From positions 186,001 to 250,000 of the forward strand of contig NZ_JAGGOI010000029.1 in assembly GCF_018614585.1 (NCBI RefSeq): 64,000 nucleotides of DNA. Reading direction: 5' to 3'. Below are positions 16,920 through 25,668 of this stretch, piece after piece (position 1 is the stretch's first letter; each line of letters begins with the position of its first letter). Below the pieces are notes generated by a model that saw only the letters and a program-made list of their open reading frames with translations, did not search any database and had not been told where the DNA came from. The stretch is from Streptomyces sp. ISL-1. GTDB lineage: Bacteria > Actinomycetota > Actinomycetes > Streptomycetales > Streptomycetaceae. The translations under genes were made by a program, and so were the position numbers.

Positions 16920-17968
16920 TGGGTGTCAGGCACCGCACGGCACGCAGCACAAGGACGTACGGGGCCAAAGTCGCCCTTGGAATCGCGGTGACCGTGACAG
17001 CCGCGGTCGCAATCGTGGGGGCGTCAGGCTCCCAAACCGCTTCCGGTGAACCGGTTTCGCTCACGCTGCAGTACACCTGCGCATTTTCGGGCCTCGGCAA
17101 CCAGCCCGTGACGATGGAGCTCGAATCGGATATCCCGAATTCGATCAAAGTCGGCAAGGCCAGCCCGAAATCCGCCTTGGACGGAGTGGCGACGGTGAGT
17201 GCGAGCTTCACGCAGATGGCCGCCCTGGCCGGCGCGAAGACCATTGAGGGCTCGTTGGACGGGAACGCCACCGTGACCGCACCGCAGGGCAGCATGCCCC
17301 TGACCGTGCCCATGACGATCCCCAGGACCACCATCCCGGCGTCCGGTTCGTTCGACGTCACCGCCAAGGGCACCGCGCCCTCCCTCTCCTTCAGCCGACC
17401 GGGCAACGCGAAGGTCACCGTCGGCGACCTCACTCTGCACCTCACCCCGAAGGACGCAAACGGCAACACGACCGCCGTGGGCACGATCAACGCGCCCTGC
17501 GCACTGGACTCCGGGCAGAACACGGTCCTGCAGTCGCTCGTCATCACGGAGCCGGTGAAGGCAACGGCGACGACGACCGGCGAGGCCTCCTCGGGGACGA
17601 CCGGCGGGAGCGGTTCCGGAGCGAGTGGCGGGACCGGTTCCGGAACCGGCGGCGGGACGACCACGGGCACGCGGCCCGGAGCAGGGTCCGGCCGTTCGAC
17701 GTCGGGCACGTCAACTACGCCGAGTGCGTCAGCACACAGCTCGACCGGGTCCGCACCCCGCCCCCCGACCGCTTCGCAAGGAGCCCCGTCCGTCGATACG
17801 GCACAGGACGATGCGACCAGCGCCGCCGACGACAACACGGCCAATGACCTGGACCCCAAGAATCCGATCGTGCTGACGATGGGCGTCCTCGTCGCGGGCG
17901 GCGCCGCCGCCGTTGTCGGTTTCGGCTCACGGCTGAGGAAGCGCCACTCCGGCGGCGCAGACGACTGA
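16919..17968 (+). CDS. Secreted DUF6801-like protein with C-terminal membrane anchor
   Basis: 349-aa exported protein. A signal peptide (about residues 1-43, ending SGSQTASG) is followed by a beta-rich domain: SLTLQYTCAFSGLGNQPVTM, IPRTTIPASGSFDVTAKGTA, VTVGDLTLHLTPKDANGN. This is the pattern of the DUF6801 family. A ~110-residue Gly/Ser/Thr-rich stalk leads to one membrane helix (about 320-340) and the basic tail RLRKRH. There is no LPxTG motif. Its ATG shares a base with the TAA of the NACHT gene (TAATG), making it the third coupled gene of the operon. Its role there is unknown; a surface sensor or partner is possible. Confidence 0.75.
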   Translation: MGVRHRTARSTRTYGAKVALGIAVTVTAAVAIVGASGSQTASGEPVSLTLQYTCAFSGLGNQPVTMELESDIPNSIKVGKASPKSALDGVATVSASFTQMAALAGAKTIEGSLDGNATVTAPQGSMPLTVPMTIPRTTIPASGSFDVTAKGTAPSLSFSRPGNAKVTVGDLTLHLTPKDANGNTTAVGTINAPCALDSGQNTVLQSLVITEPVKATATTTGEASSGTTGGSGSGASGGTGSGTGGGTTTGTRPGAGSGRSTSGTSTTPSASAHSSTGSAPRPPTASQGAPSVDTAQDDATSAADDNTANDLDPKNPIVLTMGVLVAGGAAAVVGFGSRLRKRHSGGADD

Positions 17969-17977
17969 GCTTGATCT

Positions 17978-18586
17978 TTAACTTGCGTCCGTCCGTTGCG
18001 GGTGCTCAGCTGCCTCGTTCACGGCGAACTCCTCACGCGTGCCCACGAATGCGGGGCGGCTGGGCGGAAGACGAAGGGCTGCGTCGAGCTGGTAGTAGAG
18101 CGCGTCCAGCCGACTACGACCAGGACTGCGAACCGGCATCCGCCGCACAAGCTCGCGAACTGCCGGCGAGGCGTGCTCGATCGCCCATCGGATCTCCTCG
18201 TCACCGACCCTGGCGTCATCGCCTGCCGCGAGCTCACGAGCGCGGGCCTCGTAAACCGCAGGCCCAAGGGCGTGCTTCGACTGGTGAGGAGTGGCCAATG
18301 GGTGGATGTAAGGGGTCGCCGCTGCGTAGCACGCGGCGCGGGCGGCGGCTGTGGCAGCCGGGTCGCCAACTTCGCGTGCGGCTGCGTGAGCCGCCCAGGC
18401 AAGAGAGCGCAGTCGCCCTGTCCGCTTCCCCTCGCGCACGAAGGCCCGGATGCCCTCGATCGCCTCGCGAGGACGGGTGTCGCAGGGAGCCTTCGCCTCG
18501 AACAGCGGGAGCACCCGCTCGACGCAATCGGCAGCCCAGAGGCCGAGAAGTCGGCGGTCTTCTTCGCTTATGGTCACCTTGTCCAC
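17978..18586 (-). CDS. Imm-5-like putative immunity protein
   Basis: About 202-aa all-helical cytoplasmic protein. The sequences RLLGLWAADCVERVLPLFEA, then SLAWAAHAAAREVGDPAATA and YIHPLATPHQSKHALGPAVY, match proteins annotated as putative immunity protein (Imm-5-like helical repeats). Such genes often occur without a recognisable toxin. It converges on the NACHT operon with a 9-bp gap. The start is uncertain: GTG 18586 and GTG 18592 are both possible and neither has a good ribosome site. The gap to the next gene (18587-18772) holds G-rich inverted repeats only. Confidence 0.65.
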   Translation of the reverse strand: MDKVTISEEDRRLLGLWAADCVERVLPLFEAKAPCDTRPREAIEGIRAFVREGKRTGRLRSLAWAAHAAAREVGDPAATAAARAACYAAATPYIHPLATPHQSKHALGPAVYEARARELAAGDDARVGDEEIRWAIEHASPAVRELVRRMPVRSPGRSRLDALYYQLDAALRLPPSRPAFVGTREEFAVNEAAEHPQRTDAS

Positions 18587-18772
18587 CCGCACATCATGCC
18601 GGTTCGGGTGCTCCTGTCGCTGCCAGCCACACCTCTGACGGTGCCGGCCCGCCCCAGTGCGGACTCGCTGCGGGGGCGCCCCCAACATCCCCGAGGGGGT
18701 GCGGGAGGACGCCCCCACATCAAGGGCGGGCGGGTGGGGACGAGCCTCCGCCGCAGGCGGACCCCCGTTCCC

Positions 18773-20020
18773 TCAGCCCGACGTCTCCGCCGCCAAGCGG
18801 ATGATCGCCCGCACCTGCCCGATGATGTCCACCCGGTTCCGCACGAACTCCGGGTCAGTTATCTCCGTCGTGTTCCCCGCCCCGAACTCCAGCACCGGCG
18901 TATGCACATGGCCCCCGGGAATCTCCAGCCCCAACCGGTCCCGCAGCAGCGTCGCCCGGTACGCGATCTCGTTCGAGAGGTAGTTGCCCCCGCCGCCCGC
19001 GCGCGCCGTCGAGCCGGGCGTCGGGCCCCCGGGGCTTACCACCGGCGTCGTACCGCCCGGCGGGATCTCCGTCACCGACGTGTTGTCGTACACCGGGAAG
19101 CGCCCCGTCTGTGCCGCCACGATCGCCTTGTACGGAAGCGACGTCGTCGTCCACTGCGGCTGTGACGCCGGATCGGCCACCGGCACCGTCTCCGTACGCG
19201 AGACGTTCTCGTTGTCCCCGAACCCGCCCCGCCACGCGCCGTTGAAGCGCTCGATGTCGATACGGCCCACCCGTCCCTGGCTCACCGTCGTGAACAGGTC
19301 GGCCTTCGGCAGCTGCGTACGCAACGTCCGCTCGACCGTGCCGTCCGCGAAGTCCTGCCAGCGGACGGGGAAGACGGCGGTCTCGATCCGGGCGGGACCG
19401 TCCGCCGTGCGTATCCAGGTGCCGTCCAGCGCCAGAGCCGCCGCCCCGGACGGATTGCTTATGCGGATGTCGCGGTCCAGCGTGAAGGGGTCGAAGCCCG
19501 TCATCACGATCCGCTTGAAACCCTTCCCCGCCGGGAGGTTCATCGAGTCCTGGCCGCGCGAGGAGCGCTCGAGGCGGTCGACGAGCCGCGCCCGTTCCGC
19601 GTCCGTGAGACCGAACTCCGGCTGCCACTGCCGCAGTTCGCGGGTCATCCCGAGCCGCGCCCAGTACAGCGGCCGGTCGTCGTCCCTGCTCAGATCGCCC
19701 CGCGCAGGACCGCGGCCCTGCGCCCGGTCCACCGCCCCGTCCCACAGCCGCGCGCCCTGTCGTGCGACGGCCCGCTCGGCCTGCCGGAAGGACCGAGTCC
19801 CCTCCAGCGCCTGCGCGAACTGCGGTGCCACCGTGTCGAACCCGCCGCGCCGCAGGATCTCCTGCGGCACGGCCTTGTCGAGCCGCTGCTCCTCGACAGT
19901 GAACGGCGAGGCAGGCGCCGGCGCAGGCGCCGTGTCGGCCGCGGCGAGCGGCGAGCCGGTGAGGGCGAGTGCGAGGAGGGCGACGCCAACTATGTCCAGG
20001 CGTACGCGTATTCGGGACAC
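18773..20020 (-). CDS. Secreted pyroglutamyl-peptidase-like protein lacking the catalytic Cys
   Basis: 415-aa exported protein of the peptidase C15 (pyrrolidone carboxyl peptidase) fold. A signal peptide spans residues 1-28. The C15 start is at 171 (IVMTGFDPFT...ISNPSGAAA). The Glu-containing strand IERFN places Glu257 at the usual acid position, and the GHVHTP segment carries the usual His (373). The nucleophile segment, normally YxCN, reads NYLSN with Ser349, and I find no Cys in the whole protein. Either it is a serine-type variant or a binding protein. The ~160-residue N-terminal extension and secretion are unusual for C15. It is well conserved elsewhere, so not an obvious pseudogene. Confidence 0.75.
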   Translation of the reverse strand: MSRIRVRLDIVGVALLALALTGSPLAAADTAPAPAPASPFTVEEQRLDKAVPQEILRRGGFDTVAPQFAQALEGTRSFRQAERAVARQGARLWDGAVDRAQGRGPARGDLSRDDDRPLYWARLGMTRELRQWQPEFGLTDAERARLVDRLERSSRGQDSMNLPAGKGFKRIVMTGFDPFTLDRDIRISNPSGAAALALDGTWIRTADGPARIETAVFPVRWQDFADGTVERTLRTQLPKADLFTTVSQGRVGRIDIERFNGAWRGGFGDNENVSRTETVPVADPASQPQWTTTSLPYKAIVAAQTGRFPVYDNTSVTEIPPGGTTPVVSPGGPTPGSTARAGGGGNYLSNEIAYRATLLRDRLGLEIPGGHVHTPVLEFGAGNTTEITDPEFVRNRVDIIGQVRAIIRLAAETSG

Positions 20021-20225
20021 GAGAATCCTTCCGTCGGGTGGCGGAAGTATCGCGTTCAGGTTGCTCGCCTGGCTACGGCGTCACTCCCGCCGCCCCGGCC
20101 CCGGGAGCCGCACGCGCGTCACGGAGGAACCAGCGGCAGGACCGCACAGGCCGCCCAAGGCCGCGCCCGGAGAGGTATGGCGGACGAAGCGGCCCCAGGT
20201 CGCGGAGTCCGGGTCCAAGCCCGGT

Positions 20226-21143
20226 TCACGGCCGCGGCGCGCTCGCCGCCGTGACGTTGCGGTACGCGATCTCCGCGAGCCGCCCCTGACCGTCCTTGCT
20301 CGGGTGGAACCAGTCCCATCGGCTCAACTGCTTGCCGTTGAACCGGTAGTCGAAGACCGCCCCGCCGTCGTACCGGCAGCGCGGATCCTTCCCGCAGATG
20401 TCCTTGAGCACCTCGTTGTACGCCACGATCCGCTCATGCACGCGGTCCCGCCGCTGCTGCGCCTTCACGCTCACGTCCTCCGCGTCGCCCAGCATGGAGG
20501 CGCAGATGCCCAGCTTCCAGATCTGCCGGCCCAGCGGATCGCCGCGCCCGGTCGACCAGAGCCGCCTGAGATCCGGCACGCTCGACACGTACACCTGAGT
20601 CTTCGGCGCACTGCGCCGCAGCTGCCGCAGCGCCGCCCCGAAGGAACTCCGGAACCCCTCGACCGGAGTCATCCGCTCCGCCGTGTCCGCGCAGGCGTCG
20701 TTCGCGCCGACCATCACCGTCACCAGCTCGGGCTTCTTGGCCGCCGCCTGCGTCATCTGCTCGGCCAGGTCCTCGACATCGGCCCCGGAGCGGGCGAAGT
20801 TCCAACTGCGCTCCGAAACCGCGGGCTGCCCGATCAGCCGCAGCGCCAGGCTGCGCACGGTGGCGTCCGTACCGGTCGCCCAGGACACCTCGGGGCAGTC
20901 GGAGAGCACCACGCAGGCGTCGAAGCCACGGGTGATGGAGTCGCCGACGGCGGCGATGGAATCGGGGCTGCGGTTCCAGAGGGGGGTGGGGCTCGGGGAG
21001 GGCCGCCGCTTGGCGGGGGAGCCATTGCCTCGCGCATCCGACGCGGAGTCACATCCGGTCAGTGCACCGGCCGCGAGGAGGGCGGCTGCCGTCAGCGCTG
21101 CCGCCGCGCCGCGCGAACGGCGCCTCCGGCTCGTCTCCCGCAT
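20226..21143 (-). CDS. SGNH/GDSL hydrolase lipoprotein
   Basis: 305-aa lipid-anchored esterase. The N-terminus is a lipoprotein signal with lipobox ALTGC (Cys about residue 31) and a Pro/Ser-rich spacer. SGNH blocks are all present: GDSITRG (catalytic Ser), FARSGAD (Gly), VGANDAC (Asn) and DWFHPS (Asp/His). Several Cys may form extracellular disulphides. It would cleave ester bonds of lipids or acetylated polysaccharides at the cell surface. It follows the C15-like gene on the same strand after 205 bp, so they could be cotranscribed. Confidence 0.88.
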   Translation of the reverse strand: MRETSRRRRSRGAAAALTAAALLAAGALTGCDSASDARGNGSPAKRRPSPSPTPLWNRSPDSIAAVGDSITRGFDACVVLSDCPEVSWATGTDATVRSLALRLIGQPAVSERSWNFARSGADVEDLAEQMTQAAAKKPELVTVMVGANDACADTAERMTPVEGFRSSFGAALRQLRRSAPKTQVYVSSVPDLRRLWSTGRGDPLGRQIWKLGICASMLGDAEDVSVKAQQRRDRVHERIVAYNEVLKDICGKDPRCRYDGGAVFDYRFNGKQLSRWDWFHPSKDGQGRLAEIAYRNVTAASAPRP

Positions 21144-21404
21144 GCCCGGATCCCCTCCGTATCGCCGGTTCGTGACGTCCTGCCGAGTGAAAGCTTGGTG
21201 CGTACGGGCTCCCGGACCGACGGTACGTCACCTCTCGGCCACCTACTCACGGTAGCTTTTCCCCGTCGACCCAGAGGCATCGCGCCCATCGGCTCCGGTA
21301 AATTACATCACGTCACATACTGTCCCATTTGTGGAGTTTGACTCCCGATGCTGTTTACTGAGGCCGCTGGGAAAGCCGATCCTCGTCCCACACTGGAGGT
21401 CCCG

Positions 21405-21899
21405 GTGACGACACGTGGCGTTCTGTACGTTCACTCCGCGCCGCGCGCGCTGTGCCCGCACGTCGAATGGGCGGTGGCGGGCGTTCTTGGTGTGCGGGTC
21501 CAGCTCGACTGGATCCGCCAGCCCGCGTCCCCCGGCACCTGGAGAGCCGAGTTCTCCTGGCAGGGCGAGGCGGGCACGGCCTCCAAACTTGCCTCGGCGC
21601 TGCGCGGCTGGCGTCTGCTGCGCTTCGAGGTGACCGCCGAGCCCTGTCCCATGGCGGAGGGCGAGCGCTACAGCGCCACCCCCGGCCTCGGCATCTACCA
21701 CGCCGTCACCGGGATCCACGGCGACATCCTGATCCCGGAGGACCGGCTGCGCGCCGCGCTGGCGCGCTCGGCGCAGGGTGAGACGGAACTCGAGGCCGAG
21801 ATCGCGAAGCTGCTGGGCAAGCCGTGGGACGACGAACTGGAGCCGTTCCGGTACGCGGGGGAGGGCGCCCCGGTCCGCTGGCTCCACCAGGTCGTCTGA
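21405..21899 (+). CDS. DUF3145 domain protein
   Basis: 164-aa soluble protein spanning the whole DUF3145 family: TTRGVLYVHSAPRALCPHVE, DWIRQPASPGTWRAEFSW, the conserved YSATPGLGIYHAVTGIHGDI and the C-terminal PWDDELEPFRYAGEGAPVRW. The function of this actinobacterial family is unknown. GTG 21405 is chosen because GGAGG lies 6 nt upstream and it gives the family length. It sits tail-to-tail with the fatty-acid operon, a neighbourhood seen in other streptomycetes. Confidence 0.9.
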   Translation: MTTRGVLYVHSAPRALCPHVEWAVAGVLGVRVQLDWIRQPASPGTWRAEFSWQGEAGTASKLASALRGWRLLRFEVTAEPCPMAEGERYSATPGLGIYHAVTGIHGDILIPEDRLRAALARSAQGETELEAEIAKLLGKPWDDELEPFRYAGEGAPVRWLHQVV

Positions 21900-21904
21900 C
21901 GGGC

Positions 21905-21968
21905 GTACGCGAAAGGACATACGCGAAAAGGACGTATGCGAAAGGACACACGCGAAGGACACACGAAA
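21905..21968. repeat. ~14-bp imperfect tandem repeat in 3' region
   Basis: About four and a half copies of a unit like ACGCGAAAGGACAT lie between the DUF3145 stop and the terminator. The last unit forms the left arm of the terminator palindrome. Confidence 0.7.
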
Positions 21969-22003
21969 GGGCCCCCACCGCGCGGTGGGGGCCCTTTCGT
22001 GTG
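21960..22003. terminator. 44-bp perfect palindrome terminating DUF3145 and fabF
   Basis: The left half begins CACACGAAAGGGCCCCCACC and the right half is its exact reverse complement. In RNA this is a very stable hairpin with a run of U at CCCTTTCG on either strand, so it should end both convergent transcripts. Confidence 0.88.
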
Positions 22004-22027
22004 AATCCGGGAAACTCTGCCGCGGGC

Positions 22028-23290
22028 TCAGACGGTCCGGAACGCCAGGACCACGTTGTGGCCGCCGAAGCCGAACGAGTTGTTGATCGCCGCGATCGTG
22101 CCCTGCGGGAGCTCGCGCGGCTCGCCGCGCACGACGTCCGCGTCGACCTCCTCGTCGAGGTCGTCGACGTTGATGGTCGGCGGCGCTGTGCGGTGGTACA
22201 GCGCGAGCACGGTCGCGACCGTCTCGATGCCGCCCGCGCCGCCCAGCAGGTGGCCCGTCATCGACTTCGTGGCGGAGACGGCGACATGGTCGAGATCGTC
22301 GCCCAGGACCTTGCGCAGGGCCTTGATCTCGGCGATGTCGCCCTGCGGAGTCGACGTGGCGTGCGCGTTGAGGTGCACGACCTCGGACGGCTTGAGGTCC
22401 GTCGCGTCCAGCAGGTTCTGCATCGCGGTGGCGATGCCGCGGCCGGTCGGCTCGGGCTGCGCGATGTGGTGGCTGTCCGCGGACAGGCCCTGGCCCAGCA
22501 CCTCGCAGTAGACCTTGGCGCCGCGCCGCGCGGCGTTCTCGGCGGACTCGAGGACGACGACGCCCGCGCCCTCACCGAGCACGAAGCCGTCACGGGCCTT
22601 GTCGTACGGGCGGGAAGCCTTCGCGGGTTCGTCGTTGTTCTTGGACATCGCCATCATGTTGGCGAATGCCGCGACGGGCAGCGGGTGGATAGCCGCCTCG
22701 GTGCCGCCCGCGACGACCACATCGGCACGGCCGGTGCGGATCATCTCGACGGCGTAGCCGATGGCCTCGGCGCCGGACGCGCAGGCGGAGACCGGAGTGT
22801 GCACGCCCGCCCGGGCGTTCACCTCGAGGCCGACGTTCGCGGACGGGCCGTTCGGCATCAGCATCGGAACGGTGTGCGGAGAGACGCGGCGTGCGCCCTT
22901 CTCCTTGAGCACGTCGTACTGATCGAGCAGCGTCGTCACGCCACCGATGCCGGAGGCGATGACCGCGCCCAGACGCTCGGGCAGGATCTTCTCGTCCTCG
23001 CCCGCGGGGGCGGTGTAGCCGGCGTCGGCCCAGGCCTCGCGCGCGGCGATCAGCGCGAACTGCGCCGAACGGTCCAGCTTGCGGGCCAGCGGGCGCGGCA
23101 GGACCTCGCTCGGGTCGACCGCCGCGGGCGCGGCGATCCGGACCGGGAGGTCGGCGAAGCGCTCTCCGTCGAGGGGCTTCACCCCGGAGCGCCCGGCGAG
23201 CAGACCCTCCCAGGTCGATGCGCTGTCGCCACCCAACGGTGTGGTTGCGCCGATACCGGTGACGACCACGGTGCGATTGGTCGAGCTCAC
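22028..23290 (-). CDS. fabF: Beta-ketoacyl-ACP synthase II
   Basis: 420-aa condensing enzyme of fatty-acid elongation, adding malonyl-ACP to the growing acyl chain. The start VVVTGIGATTPLGGD, the nucleophile Cys170 in SACASGAEAIG, and the two His in LNAHATSTPQGD and MTGHLLGGAGG are all present. It is the last gene of the fasR-fabD-fabH-acpP-fabF cluster, corresponding to SCO2390 in S. coelicolor. It is separated from acpP by 77 bp and followed by a strong terminator. Confidence 0.96.
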   Translation of the reverse strand: MSSTNRTVVVTGIGATTPLGGDSASTWEGLLAGRSGVKPLDGERFADLPVRIAAPAAVDPSEVLPRPLARKLDRSAQFALIAAREAWADAGYTAPAGEDEKILPERLGAVIASGIGGVTTLLDQYDVLKEKGARRVSPHTVPMLMPNGPSANVGLEVNARAGVHTPVSACASGAEAIGYAVEMIRTGRADVVVAGGTEAAIHPLPVAAFANMMAMSKNNDEPAKASRPYDKARDGFVLGEGAGVVVLESAENAARRGAKVYCEVLGQGLSADSHHIAQPEPTGRGIATAMQNLLDATDLKPSEVVHLNAHATSTPQGDIAEIKALRKVLGDDLDHVAVSATKSMTGHLLGGAGGIETVATVLALYHRTAPPTINVDDLDEEVDADVVRGEPRELPQGTIAAINNSFGFGGHNVVLAFRTV

Positions 23291-23367
23291 AGGAATTCTT
23301 TCTCCACGTGTAGGGGGTGCTGAATTGTCACGGCGCCACCGTCAGGTGGCGACAAACGCGTTCAGGC

Positions 23368-23616
23368 TCAGGCCTGGTGCTTGGCGATGTAGTCCGCGGC
23401 GTCGCCGACGGTCTTGAGGTTCTTGACGTCGTCGTCCGGGATCTTGACGTCGAAGCGCTCTTCGGCGGCGACGACGACCTCGACCATGGACAGGGAGTCG
23501 ACGTCAAGGTCGTCGGTGAAGGACTTGTCCAGCTGGACGTCCTCGACCGGGATGCCGGCGATCTCGTTGACGATCTCCGCGAGACCGGTGACGATCTCTT
23601 CCTGCGTGGCGGCCAT
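23368..23616 (-). CDS. acpP: Acyl carrier protein
   Basis: 82-aa acidic carrier protein of type II fatty-acid synthesis. The phosphopantetheine attachment site is Ser41 in DVDSLSMVE. Helix I (EEIVTGLAEIVNEIAGI) and helix III (KIPDDDVKNLKTVGDAADYI) are typical. It lies between fabH (54-bp gap) and fabF (77-bp gap) and is the carrier used by both enzymes and by FabD. Confidence 0.97.
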   Translation of the reverse strand: MAATQEEIVTGLAEIVNEIAGIPVEDVQLDKSFTDDLDVDSLSMVEVVVAAEERFDVKIPDDDVKNLKTVGDAADYIAKHQA

Positions 23617-23670
23617 GTGGCGCTCCTTCGGTTTGTATCAGAGGGTGTGGCGTCCGGAAGATCCGGTTGC

Positions 23671-24672
23671 TTAGGGGAGGGTAACGACCGTCGCGGCGTA
23701 GACGAGACCCGCCCCGAAGCCGATGACGAGCGCGGTGTCACCGCTCTTCGCCTGTCCGGTCGCCAGGAGCCGCTCCATGGCGAGCGGGATCGAGGCGGCC
23801 GAAGTGTTGCCGGTGGTCTCCACGTCGCGGGCGACCACGACGTGCTCCGGCAGCTTCAGAGTCTTCACCATCGAATCGATGATCCGCATATTGGCCTGGT
23901 GCGGAATGAAGACGTCCAGGTCGTCCGCGCTGATTCCGGCCGCGTCCAGCGCCTGCTGGGCGACCTTCGCCATCTCGAACACGGCCCAGCGGAAGACCGC
24001 CTGGCCCTCCTGCGTGATCGCCGGAAACTTCTCGACAGTGCCATTGCGGTAGTCGTCCCACGGCACGGTCTGCTTGATGGTGTCGGACTTGTCGCCCTCG
24101 GAACCCCATACGGTCGGGCCGATCTGCGGCTCCTTGGCGGGGCCCACGACGACCGCGCCCGCGCCGTCGCCGAACAGGAAGGCCGTCGCGCGGTCCTCAA
24201 GGTCGGTCAGATCGCTCAGCCGCTCGACCCCGATGACGAGTACGTACTCGGCGGAGCCCTCGACGACCATGCCCTTGGCGAGCGTCAGACCGTAGCCGAA
24301 GCCCGCGCAGCCCGCGGAGATGTCGAACGCGGCAGGCTTGATCGCGCCGATCTTGTCCGCGATCTCGGTGGCGACGGCCGGAGTCTGCTTGAAGTGCGAG
24401 ACGGTCGAGACGATCACGCCGCCGATCTGCTGCGGGGAGATCCCGGAGTCGGCGATCGCCTTGCCGGCCGCCTCGACGGACATCGCGCACACGGTCTCCT
24501 CGGGGGAGGCCCAGTGGCGCGTCGCGATGCCCGAGCGGGAGCGGATCCACTCGTCGGAGGAGTCGATCGTCTCGAGGATCACCTCGTTGGGCACAACCCG
24601 GACGGGGCGGTAGCCGCCGACACCCATGATGCGTGCGTACGGGGCGCCCTGGCTGGGCTTGATCTTCGACAT
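23671..24672 (-). CDS. fabH: Beta-ketoacyl-ACP synthase III
   Basis: 333-aa initiating condensing enzyme, joining a short acyl-CoA (in streptomycetes often branched) to malonyl-ACP. Active-site residues are visible: Cys122 in DISAGCAGFGYG, His in FIPHQANMRI and Asn in TTGNTSAASIP. The GDGAGAVVVG strand is intact. Its substrate choice sets the iso/anteiso fatty-acid pattern. It begins 16 bp after fabD, so the two are very likely cotranscribed. Confidence 0.96.
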   Translation of the reverse strand: MSKIKPSQGAPYARIMGVGGYRPVRVVPNEVILETIDSSDEWIRSRSGIATRHWASPEETVCAMSVEAAGKAIADSGISPQQIGGVIVSTVSHFKQTPAVATEIADKIGAIKPAAFDISAGCAGFGYGLTLAKGMVVEGSAEYVLVIGVERLSDLTDLEDRATAFLFGDGAGAVVVGPAKEPQIGPTVWGSEGDKSDTIKQTVPWDDYRNGTVEKFPAITQEGQAVFRWAVFEMAKVAQQALDAAGISADDLDVFIPHQANMRIIDSMVKTLKLPEHVVVARDVETTGNTSAASIPLAMERLLATGQAKSGDTALVIGFGAGLVYAATVVTLP

Positions 24673-24688
24673 GCTCTACGGCTCCTTG

Positions 24689-25606
24689 TCAGGAAGAGTG
24701 CTCGGCGACGAGCGTGCGGGCCGCGTCGAGGTCGTCGGGGGTCTTGAGCGCGAGCGTCTGCACGCCCGGCAGGGCGCGCTTGGCGAGGCCGGTGAGCGTG
24801 CCGCCGGGGCAGACCTCGATCAGAGCGGTGACGCCCTGCTCCTTGAAGGTCTCCATGCACAGGTCCCAGCGGACCGGGTTGGCGACCTGGCCGACCAGCC
24901 GGGCGATGACCTCGTTGCCGGTGGAGACGACGCGGCCGTCCTTGTTCGAGATGTACGGCACGACCGGGTCGGAGACCGTGAGGTCCGCGGCGGTTTCCTG
25001 GAGAGTCGCCACCGCGGGCGCCATGTGGTGCGTGTGGAACGCGCCGGCCACCTTCAGAGCGATCACGCGCGCCTTCTCCGGCTTGTTCTCGGCCAGCGCG
25101 GCGAGTTGCTCGGCGGTGCCGGCGGCGACGATCTGACCGGCGCCGTTCACATTCGCCGGGGTCAGACCGAGCTTTTCGAGATGGGCGACGACCTGCTCGG
25201 GGTCGCCGCCGAGGACGGCCGACATACCGGTCTCGGTGACCGAGGCGGCCTCGGCCATCGCCAGTCCGCGCGTACGTACGAAATCGAGCGCGGCTTCGTC
25301 GTCGAAAACACCTGCGAACACGGCCGCGGTGATCTCACCGACGCTGTGGCCCGCGACGGCGCCGGGCCGCACGGCACCCAGCGCGTCGGCCGACAGCAGG
25401 CCGGCGGCAACCAGCAGCGGCTGTGCAACGGCGGTGTCGCGGATCTCGTCCGCGTCGGCCTTCGTGCCGTAGTGGGCAAGGTCGAGCCCGATCGCGTCGG
25501 ACCAGGCCGCGATGCGGTCGGCGGCGCCGGGGAGGTCGAGCCAGGGAGTCAGGAAGCCGGGCGTCTGAGCGCCTTGGCCGGGAGCGACGAGTACGAGCAC
25601 CCTCAC
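24689..25606 (-). CDS. fabD: Malonyl-CoA:ACP transacylase
   Basis: 305-aa acyltransferase that loads malonate from CoA onto ACP. PGQGAQTPGFL near the start, the nucleophile Ser88 in GHSVGE, and the His of GAFHTHHM are present. In streptomycetes this enzyme also supplies type II polyketide synthases. It is the first biosynthetic gene of the cluster, 83 bp downstream of the fasR stop. The inverted repeat at 25669-25685 in that gap is a likely FasR site. Confidence 0.96.
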   Translation of the reverse strand: MRVLVLVAPGQGAQTPGFLTPWLDLPGAADRIAAWSDAIGLDLAHYGTKADADEIRDTAVAQPLLVAAGLLSADALGAVRPGAVAGHSVGEITAAVFAGVFDDEAALDFVRTRGLAMAEAASVTETGMSAVLGGDPEQVVAHLEKLGLTPANVNGAGQIVAAGTAEQLAALAENKPEKARVIALKVAGAFHTHHMAPAVATLQETAADLTVSDPVVPYISNKDGRVVSTGNEVIARLVGQVANPVRWDLCMETFKEQGVTALIEVCPGGTLTGLAKRALPGVQTLALKTPDDLDAARTLVAEHSS

Positions 25607-25668
25607 ACTCTCTCTTGAGGACGGCTCGAACCGCCCGTGAGGACAGGGACCAAGAACCGTCAGGGGAA

